A DNA stretch of 5,222 nt from Flavobacteriales bacterium CG18_big_fil_WC_8_21_14_2_50_32_9 (GTDB lineage: Bacteria > Bacteroidota > Bacteroidia > Flavobacteriales_E > Vicingaceae), in assembly GCA_002770955.1 (NCBI GenBank), contig PCUH01000106.1, forward strand, positions 1-5,222, read 5' to 3'. A model generated the notes under the pieces. It was not told the DNA's origin. It was given only the letters and a program-made list of their open reading frames with translations, and searched no databases. Each line of letters begins with the position of its first letter. Positions within the stretch are counted from its first letter, which is position 1. Below, piece by piece: positions 1 through 5,222 of this stretch. Made by a program: the position numbers and the translations under genes.

Positions 1-856
1 CGCCAATTATCCAAGGTTTTTTGGTGTATTTTCCATACCAGTAAATTTCATTTCTCACTTGTTCGGGTTCATATTCATAAGGATGGTAAGATATGAAATC
101 AACGGGAAGTATATTAGGATCCCATCTGAATATTTCTCTGACTCCTTCCAATCCAATAGTAGTTAGTCGATTATTATCTGCATTTTTTACTGTTTGTTGC
201 CATTTTTTAACAATAGTACGTACTTCTTTTTTTTCTTTTTCAGGGGAATCAAAATAAAGCGGCTCATTAAATAAATCGATTGCTAAAATTGTTTTATTAT
301 TCTTAAATCGTTGTGTTATTTTTTTTAAATGATAGTTTGAAGAAACGTGGTTGGAAGATAATTTAGTAAGTAAAATTATATGTAAACCAGATTGTTGTGC
401 CAATTTCAAAAGGTCGTCAATAGCATTAAAATAATTTTTGTACGCATGAACATTGTCTAAATAAATTAGAGTATCTGTGGTTTCACTCCTTTTTAAACGA
501 AAAGATAAAGTCCCCAATTTTTTATCTATGTTTGGTTCACCAATCCCTACAATTCTAATTGTATTAAACCCTAATTCTTTAATTAAATCAAATTGAGCAC
601 TGAGTGCTTTGTGAGAAGCCGCTTTAGAGTGATAAAATGTGCCATAATCTACTGTTGGTGTTCCCCAATAATCCTTTCCATCGGTTTGGTAGGATACAAT
701 ATAATTTAGAACTATAGGATGATACTTTTTGCCCTCTACATAGAAATTATTGTTATTTATATAGGGAAGTGTCTTGTTAAATTTAATTTTAAAAAAGATG
801 AAAATTAAATAAGCACTTAAGAATATAAACAGAATTAGTAGCGAAATTTTTTTCAT
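1..856 (-). CDS. Membrane-anchored glycoside hydrolase, family 5 / cellulase-fold, C-terminus cut by window edge
   Basis: The frame from the ATG at 856 stays open for 285 codons to the window edge. Residues 4-22 (ISLLILFIFLSAYLIFIFF) form a hydrophobic segment flanked by KK and KIK with no evident cleavage site, suggesting an uncleaved membrane anchor with an external catalytic domain. The rest reads as a TIM-barrel glycosidase: LIKELGFNTIRIVGI (91-105) is the usual early strand, and IDLFNEP (193-199) carries the Asn-Glu pair with E198 as the likely acid/base. ISYHPYEYEP (255-264) has the conserved His-x-Tyr after strand 6. The last visible residues, KPWIIG, are where the nucleophile Glu is expected; the one remaining base is G, which fits a GAA/GAG codon. 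The ATG follows the upstream gene's TAA with no spacer, so translation is probably coupled. Substrate is unknown; a beta-linked glycan would be usual for the family. Confidence 0.85.
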   Translation of the reverse strand, partial: MKKISLLILFIFLSAYLIFIFFKIKFNKTLPYINNNNFYVEGKKYHPIVLNYIVSYQTDGKDYWGTPTVDYGTFYHSKAASHKALSAQFDLIKELGFNTIRIVGIGEPNIDKKLGTLSFRLKRSETTDTLIYLDNVHAYKNYFNAIDDLLKLAQQSGLHIILLTKLSSNHVSSNYHLKKITQRFKNNKTILAIDLFNEPLYFDSPEKEKKEVRTIVKKWQQTVKNADNNRLTTIGLEGVREIFRWDPNILPVDFISYHPYEYEPEQVRNEIYWYGKYTKKPWIIG

Positions 857-2152
857 TTATTGTTGTTTGTATTTTTCGCTATATTTTTCATACAGCTTTT
901 TTTGATGGTTATTCAAATCAATTTGTCGTCCTTGAATAAAAGCCAACACAACATCATTAGTTTTCATATCTAACGCATCGCCTGTGGAGATAAAAAGTGT
1001 GGCATCTTTTCCTTGTTCTAAACTTCCTGTGGTGGCATCTATTCCTAAAATTTTAGCGGTATTTAATGTAATGGTTTGCAGAGCTTGTTCTTTGGTTAAT
1101 CCATAAGCTACAGCAGTTCCGGCATAAAAAGGAAGGTTTCTGGCTCCCATGGCTTCCATATCTCCAGCGTTTTCTAAACAAAATAAAATTCCTGCATCAA
1201 ACAAAATTTTAGGCATTTTATAGGGTAAATACACATCATCTTCTTGTCTCTCGGGCAGTGAGTGAATTCTTTTAAGAACAACAGAAATATTGTTTTCTTT
1301 AAGCAAAGGAGCTACCATCCAAGCATCATAACCACCAACAATACTCATTTTTTTTAGTTCATATTTTTTCATGAAAGCAATAGCTTCGGTAATTTCTTTA
1401 ATATAATCAGTGTGAATAAATAGGGTTTGCGTTCCATTAAAAATACCTCTCATAGCTTCGAAACGAAGGTTTTTTTCTGGATGAAATTCAATATTGCAAT
1501 AGGCTTTTGAATTATCAAAAAAAGTAGTTATTGTTTCAATTGATTTAGCATAATTTTTATTTTTTTCTCCATTCCATCGGCTAAAGAGATTGGGCCAGTT
1601 GAGGTGAACACCATCATCTATTTTTATGACTGCATCTTCCCAGTTCCATGCATCAAATTGAACAACGGAAGATGTTCCAGAAATTAATCCTCCTCGAGGG
1701 GTGATTTGACCTAATAATACTCCATTAGTACGGACGGTTGTTGTGATTTTCGATTCCGTATTATAAGCAATTAGTGAACGAACATGAGGGTTGATGGTTC
1801 CTGTTTCTGCTTCGTCAACAGATGCTCTAACAGCTTCAATTTCAGTCAGTCCTAAGGTGGAGTTAGGAGCAATTATTCCTGGATATACATGTTTTCCTTC
1901 TAATTTAATGATGGTGTCGTATTTTGAAACATCAAATTTTACAATTCTTGCATCGGCAACCATGGTAAGTTTACCGTTTTCTAATGCAATTACTGAATTT
2001 TCTATCACTTCACCATTACCAATATGTGCGTAGCCGTTCAATAGCAATATTGTACCTTTTTGAGGAAGGGCAGGTGTCTCTACTTGTGCAAAACAGAAAA
2101 AAGAGGAGAGCAGAAAGTAGAAAGTTAAAAGTAGAAAGTTGAAAGTTTTCAT
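857..2152 (-). CDS. Exported single-domain amidohydrolase-like protein with degenerate metal site
   Basis: A 431-residue protein of the amidohydrolase superfamily. I chose the ATG at 2152 because it begins a good signal peptide: MK, a hydrophobic core of about 18 residues, then CFA|QVETP, with probable signal peptidase I cleavage after A22. The in-frame ATG at 2248 would put 32 mostly polar residues, partly translated from a hairpin, before it. The beta-sandwich start (TILLLNGYAHIGNGEVIENS, 34-53) and the end motif (TLNTAKILGI...TGSLEQGKDATLF, 361-387) are clear. Where active enzymes have PGxIDxHxH this protein has PGIIAPNST (91-99), so both His are replaced, by N97 and T99. H247 (FIHTDY) may match the beta-5 His. 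The beta-6 His is missing (SIVGGYDAW, 270-278) and the beta-8 region reads LENAGD. It is therefore likely non-catalytic or uses a different chemistry. It follows the two-domain amidohydrolase by 107 bp and probably works with it. No Shine-Dalgarno sequence is seen. Confidence 0.9.
   Translation of the reverse strand: MKTFNFLLLTFYFLLSSFFCFAQVETPALPQKGTILLLNGYAHIGNGEVIENSVIALENGKLTMVADARIVKFDVSKYDTIIKLEGKHVYPGIIAPNSTLGLTEIEAVRASVDEAETGTINPHVRSLIAYNTESKITTTVRTNGVLLGQITPRGGLISGTSSVVQFDAWNWEDAVIKIDDGVHLNWPNLFSRWNGEKNKNYAKSIETITTFFDNSKAYCNIEFHPEKNLRFEAMRGIFNGTQTLFIHTDYIKEITEAIAFMKKYELKKMSIVGGYDAWMVAPLLKENNISVVLKRIHSLPERQEDDVYLPYKMPKILFDAGILFCLENAGDMEAMGARNLPFYAGTAVAYGLTKEQALQTITLNTAKILGIDATTGSLEQGKDATLFISTGDALDMKTNDVVLAFIQGRQIDLNNHQKKLYEKYSEKYKQQ
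2112..2146 (-). repeat. Five tandem 7-bp repeats inside a signal-peptide coding region
   Basis: On the coding strand the sequence is five heptamers in perfect register. Copies 2, 4 and 5 are exactly ACTTTCT, copy 1 is ACTTTCA and copy 3 is ACTTTTA. They start at codon 3 of the small amidohydrolase and encode residues 3 to 14, giving a seven-residue peptide echo (TFNFLLL then TFYFLLS) that forms the hydrophobic core of the signal peptide. Because 7 is not a multiple of 3, gain or loss of one copy would shift the frame, while three copies would change the core by seven residues. Confidence 0.85.
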
Positions 2153-2215
2153 AGTTGTTATTAGTTTATGTTTATTATTTTTCTTGTCAATTTTATATAT
2201 TTTATTTACACACTG

Positions 2216-2237
2216 CCCTCCCGAAAAATCGGGAGGG
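2216..2237. repeat. Perfect 9-bp inverted repeat (hairpin) between the two amidohydrolase genes
   Basis: CCCTCCCGA is followed by a four-base loop and its exact complement TCGGGAGGG. It lies 22 bases after the stop codon of the two-domain amidohydrolase, and is strikingly GC-rich against an AT-rich background. On either strand the stem is not followed by a run of T (on the minus strand it continues CAGTGTGTAAAT), so it is not a standard intrinsic terminator. It may protect or process the mRNA between the two genes, weaken read-through, or be one copy of a dispersed intergenic palindrome. The rest of the 107-bp spacer is AT-rich; I see only a poor match to the Bacteroidota -7 promoter element (TAAAATTG at 2195-2188 on the minus strand) and no -33 TTTG. 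Confidence 0.7.
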
Positions 2238-2259
2238 GAAGCCAACACGCATAGCCTAA

Positions 2260-5222
2260 TTACTCCCCAACCGTATCACAATGATAATGCGTTTGTTTTT
2301 TTTGTTTTGGTTGTTGTGTTTTTCCTCCGTTCTTTTTTTCTTCTATCATTTTTTCAATGATTGCTATTTTTTCTTTTTGATTTAATAAATAAAGTTGTTG
2401 ATCCGTAGCTCTGTCATAATAAACAGCTCCATCAATAATTGTTTTTTCTACGGTAGCATAAATGGATAACGGATTATCACTCCAAAGCACTATACAAGCA
2501 TCTTTTCCTACTTTAATACTTCCCATTCTATCATCCAAATGCAACAATTTTGCAGGATTAAGTGTAACAAACTTTAGGGCTTCTTCTTCAGAAATTTTTC
2601 CATATTTAATCGCTTTTGCTGCTTCTTGATTCAACCTTCTTCCCATTTCTGCATCATCAGAATTATAAGCAGTAACAATACCTTGTTGATGCATGATTGC
2701 TCCATTGTAAGGAATAGCATCATTCACTTCAAATTTATATGCCCACCAATCAGAAAAGGTAGCCCCTCCTGCTCCATGTTTTTTCATTTTGTCTGCAACT
2801 TTATATCCTTCCAAAATATGGGTAAATGTATTTACAGTGAATCCCATAGAATCTGCCACGTGCATCAACATATTAATTTCAGATTGAACATAAGAGTGGC
2901 AAGAAATAAAACGGTCTTTGTTTAGAATTTCATTCAAGGTTTCTAATTCTAAATCAATTCTTGGGGCTTCGGCTTGGTCTTTTTCTTTAGGAGTTAATTT
3001 GGCATAAGCATCCCATTTTGTTTGATATTCTTTTGCTCTAATAAAAGCATCATAATAGACTTGTTCCACACCCATTCTAGATTGTGGAAATCGAATGGTA
3101 TTAAAAGAACCCCAATTGGATTGTTTTACATTTTCGCCTAAGGCAAATTTGATGAATCCATCGATATCTTCTATTTTCATTTCTTCTGGAGCATGTCCCC
3201 ATTTCAATTTTATAATGGCTGATTGTCCTCCAATAGGGTTGCAAGAACCGTGTAATAATTGAGAGGCAACAACTCCTCCAGCTAATTGTCGGTATATATT
3301 AATGTCATCAGGATTGACTACATCTGCTATGCTCACTTCGGCAGTTACCGCTTGCGTACATTCATTTACTCCTCTGCTTATGGCAATGTGCGAATGTTCA
3401 TCAATAATTCCAGCACTTAAATGCTTATTAGTTCCATCAACAATTACAGCACCTTCAGCAATTAAATCTTTACCTATTGCAGCAATTTTTCCATCTTGTA
3501 CTAACACATCGGTGTTTTTTAATATCCCCTCTTTTTCATTCGTCCAAACGGTTGTATTCTTAATTAACATGGTTGTCGGTTTAGGAAGTGAATCAAACCC
3601 ATAAGCCATATTAGGATATTTGATTGTTGGAACAATTAAACTATCTGCAACAACAGGCTTTTTGTCTTCTTTTTTAGCTCCATTTTTTTTACGAATGGCT
3701 GACCATTTAACCCATTCTCCCTCAGATAATTGACCATTTCCATCCCAAATCACACCATTATGATTGACGCTTCCTGCTAAACGAACGTACCCATTGTTTT
3801 TAATTGAATCTGAAGGATTAAAACTTAACGAAATAGAGTTTCCTGTGCGAGAAATAGATGCATCTACTGAAATAGTATCCGTTAAAATAAAAAACTTTAT
3901 TTTTCCAGCTGGTTTTTCTTTTTCTCCACTAACGGAGAGTTCATAAACGGTTCCGTTAACATTCACATTGTAATCACCATTAATATCAACAACATTGTAA
4001 TCATCAATTACATAGCGTTGTCCTTTTATCCAGTTTTCGTGAATTTTTGTTTTTTCTTCAAAAAGACTGTCGGACGTAATAATAAAATTAGCCAATTTAT
4101 TTTTTTCCAGACTTCCTACTTTATCATATTGATTAATGAATTGAGCAGGATTATAAGTAAGTGCTTTCAATGCATTTTCCTTTGAAAGTCCTGATGCTAT
4201 TGCTTTTTGCAGATTAATAAAAAAACTTTTTTTATCTTTTAAATCGGCAGCAGTTATTGCAAAATCAAATTCGTTTTTAGCTAAAACACCAAGATTGTAA
4301 GGAGCCAATTCCCAGTGTTTAACATCGGAATATGAAATCAACATTGCTGCATAAGGATCTTCTACATCATAGGCTTCGGGAAAATTAACTGGAACAATGA
4401 GTTTCCCTTCGGTTTTTTTAATTTCAGCAATGCGTTGATATTCATCGCCATTTCCTTTGAAAATGTATTGCATATTAAACTCATCGCCAATTAAATCAGC
4501 CCTAAGAATATCTAATTTATCTTTTGTTTCAAAAATTTGTGGCAATTCCCAACTATCTAAAATGCTTTTTAAAGAAAGATTATTTTCTGTAATGTTATTA
4601 TTATTATACATCCAATCTACATCGTAATAGGTCTGACGAATGAGTGCTATTGCTCCCATTAGTGAGCCAGGATAATCTTGTGTTGAACTTCCTTTGTCGA
4701 ATGCTAAATGTGCGGCTACTTTTTCATTTAATAAAACAAGGTTAGCATTCTCATCGCCTAAAGTTACAAAAGCGGACGTTCCTCGCATAATTCCATCTTT
4801 TTGGTGTGTTAATACTGTTCCAAAGCCCAATTTCCGATATTCATCTGCTTGTTTTTCGTCAGGTGTAAATAGTTTTCCTGCTTCTGTTTCAGGTTTTATG
4901 GCTTGGTTCCAGTTGTAAGCTCCTTTGTTGTTGGTTTCCAATTGTGGGCTAAATCGAGGGTTGTTCCGTTCTTTTTTAACTTCGGGCATTCCATAATCGC
5001 TATAAATATCAATGAATGAAGGATAGATAAATTTTCCTTTTAAATCATAAATCACGGCATTTTTTGGGATTTTTACTTTCTTTTTTTCTCCAACCTCAAT
5101 TATTTTCCCATTTTGAATTAAAAGTGTTCCGTTTTCAATTTTAGTTTTATAATCAGTATAAATAGTAGCATTAATAAATGCATAAAAATTTAAGTTTTTA
5201 TTATGCGTACCATTAACCATAA
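2260..5222 (-). CDS. Two-domain amidohydrolase (imidazolonepropionase-like, COG1228 type), 5' end outside window
   Basis: Metal-dependent hydrolase of the amidohydrolase superfamily, probably exported; substrate unknown. Residues are numbered from the ATG at 5220. The N-terminal domain (about 11-410) opens with the beta-sandwich pattern (GTLLIQNGKIIEVG) and ends with a degenerate closing motif (YNPAQF...VGSLEKNKLANF). The position of its HxH motif reads Y73-S-D75, so it is probably inactive. A beta-rich stretch (about 418-512) follows, then a Lys-rich linker. The C-terminal domain (about 548-945) has H609-S-H611 after AGIID, H775, H801 and D855, the expected metal ligands, and closes with LNPAKLL...GSIKVGKDA. 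A helical, Lys/Gln-rich tail ends in HYHCDTVGE. No signal peptide is visible. The ATG lies two bases from the window edge, and relatives as I recall them carry a signal peptide plus a short lead before the equivalent of NFYAFINATIY, so the true start is probably upstream. The family call is firm; the active/inactive assignment is from motif reading. Confidence 0.92.
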   Translation of the reverse strand, partial: MVNGTHNKNLNFYAFINATIYTDYKTKIENGTLLIQNGKIIEVGEKKKVKIPKNAVIYDLKGKFIYPSFIDIYSDYGMPEVKKERNNPRFSPQLETNNKGAYNWNQAIKPETEAGKLFTPDEKQADEYRKLGFGTVLTHQKDGIMRGTSAFVTLGDENANLVLLNEKVAAHLAFDKGSSTQDYPGSLMGAIALIRQTYYDVDWMYNNNNITENNLSLKSILDSWELPQIFETKDKLDILRADLIGDEFNMQYIFKGNGDEYQRIAEIKKTEGKLIVPVNFPEAYDVEDPYAAMLISYSDVKHWELAPYNLGVLAKNEFDFAITAADLKDKKSFFINLQKAIASGLSKENALKALTYNPAQFINQYDKVGSLEKNKLANFIITSDSLFEEKTKIHENWIKGQRYVIDDYNVVDINGDYNVNVNGTVYELSVSGEKEKPAGKIKFFILTDTISVDASISRTGNSISLSFNPSDSIKNNGYVRLAGSVNHNGVIWDGNGQLSEGEWVKWSAIRKKNGAKKEDKKPVVADSLIVPTIKYPNMAYGFDSLPKPTTMLIKNTTVWTNEKEGILKNTDVLVQDGKIAAIGKDLIAEGAVIVDGTNKHLSAGIIDEHSHIAISRGVNECTQAVTAEVSIADVVNPDDINIYRQLAGGVVASQLLHGSCNPIGGQSAIIKLKWGHAPEEMKIEDIDGFIKFALGENVKQSNWGSFNTIRFPQSRMGVEQVYYDAFIRAKEYQTKWDAYAKLTPKEKDQAEAPRIDLELETLNEILNKDRFISCHSYVQSEINMLMHVADSMGFTVNTFTHILEGYKVADKMKKHGAGGATFSDWWAYKFEVNDAIPYNGAIMHQQGIVTAYNSDDAEMGRRLNQEAAKAIKYGKISEEEALKFVTLNPAKLLHLDDRMGSIKVGKDACIVLWSDNPLSIYATVEKTIIDGAVYYDRATDQQLYLLNQKEKIAIIEKMIEEKKNGGKTQQPKQKKQTHYHCDTVGE

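Noticed and set aside
227..326. Runs of eight T (eight A on the coding strand) at 227-234 and 319-326 in the glycosidase gene as slippage or frameshift sites
   Set aside because: The reading frame is intact through both with conserved motifs on each side; such runs are common in AT-rich genomes.
2188..2195. Bacteroidota-type -7 promoter element (TAAAATTG on the minus strand)
   Set aside because: It differs from TAnnTTTG at one fixed base and has no TTTG at the -33 spacing; such matches are expected by chance in AT-rich DNA.
2216..2237. Rho-independent terminator
   Set aside because: The stem is strong but no run of T follows on either strand.
2153..2248. N-terminal extension of the small amidohydrolase from the ATG at 2248
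   Set aside because: It would translate the palindrome and an AT-rich spacer into 32 polar residues ahead of a clear signal peptide; the ATG at 2152 gives a normal exported protein.
2139..2360. Plus-strand open frame coding for a hydrophobic small protein
   Set aside because: It lies opposite the signal peptide and Lys-rich tail of real minus-strand genes; its Phe/Leu richness is just the complement of A-rich codons.
3302..3604. Plus-strand open frame of about 100 codons (similar ones at 2626-2925, 1791-2033, 4694-4918 and 3764-3946)
   Set aside because: All are opposite well-conserved amidohydrolase coding sequence and show no recognisable protein pattern or start context.

Overview
The window is AT-rich (about two thirds A+T by eye) and all coding is on the minus strand. 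It most likely comes from a member of the Bacteroidota, probably a flavobacterium-like organism. The reasons are low GC, starts without a Shine-Dalgarno sequence and set in A-rich leaders, a signal peptide with an A|Q cleavage site, and the protein families present. This assignment is inferred from sequence style, not from a marker gene.

Reading in the direction of transcription (from high to low coordinates), there are three genes. The first, 5222-2260, is a large two-domain amidohydrolase. It is open at the window edge and its true start is probably outside. After 107 bp of non-coding DNA comes a second, single-domain exported amidohydrolase (2152-857). Its stop codon is followed with no spacer by the ATG of a third gene (856-1), a membrane-anchored glycoside hydrolase of the family 5 (cellulase-fold) type. 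That gene runs off the window just before its expected catalytic nucleophile. The arrangement looks like one operon. No stretch over 300 bp lacks a gene.

The two amidohydrolase genes carry three related domains. Only the C-terminal domain of the large protein keeps the expected metal-binding residues (HxH, two further His, Asp). The N-terminal domain of the large protein and the whole small protein have lost HxH and most other ligands, so they look like non-catalytic partners. A plausible but unproven picture is an exported assembly with one working active site and two scaffold or regulatory domains. Its substrate cannot be read from the sequence, and neither can its link to the neighbouring glycosidase.

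Two DNA-level structures stand out. One is a run of five 7-bp repeats inside the signal-peptide coding region of the small amidohydrolase, which could change reading frame by slippage. The other is a perfect GC-rich hairpin in the 107-bp spacer that lacks the T-tract of an intrinsic terminator. I do not see a clearly new defence, mobile or RNA system here.
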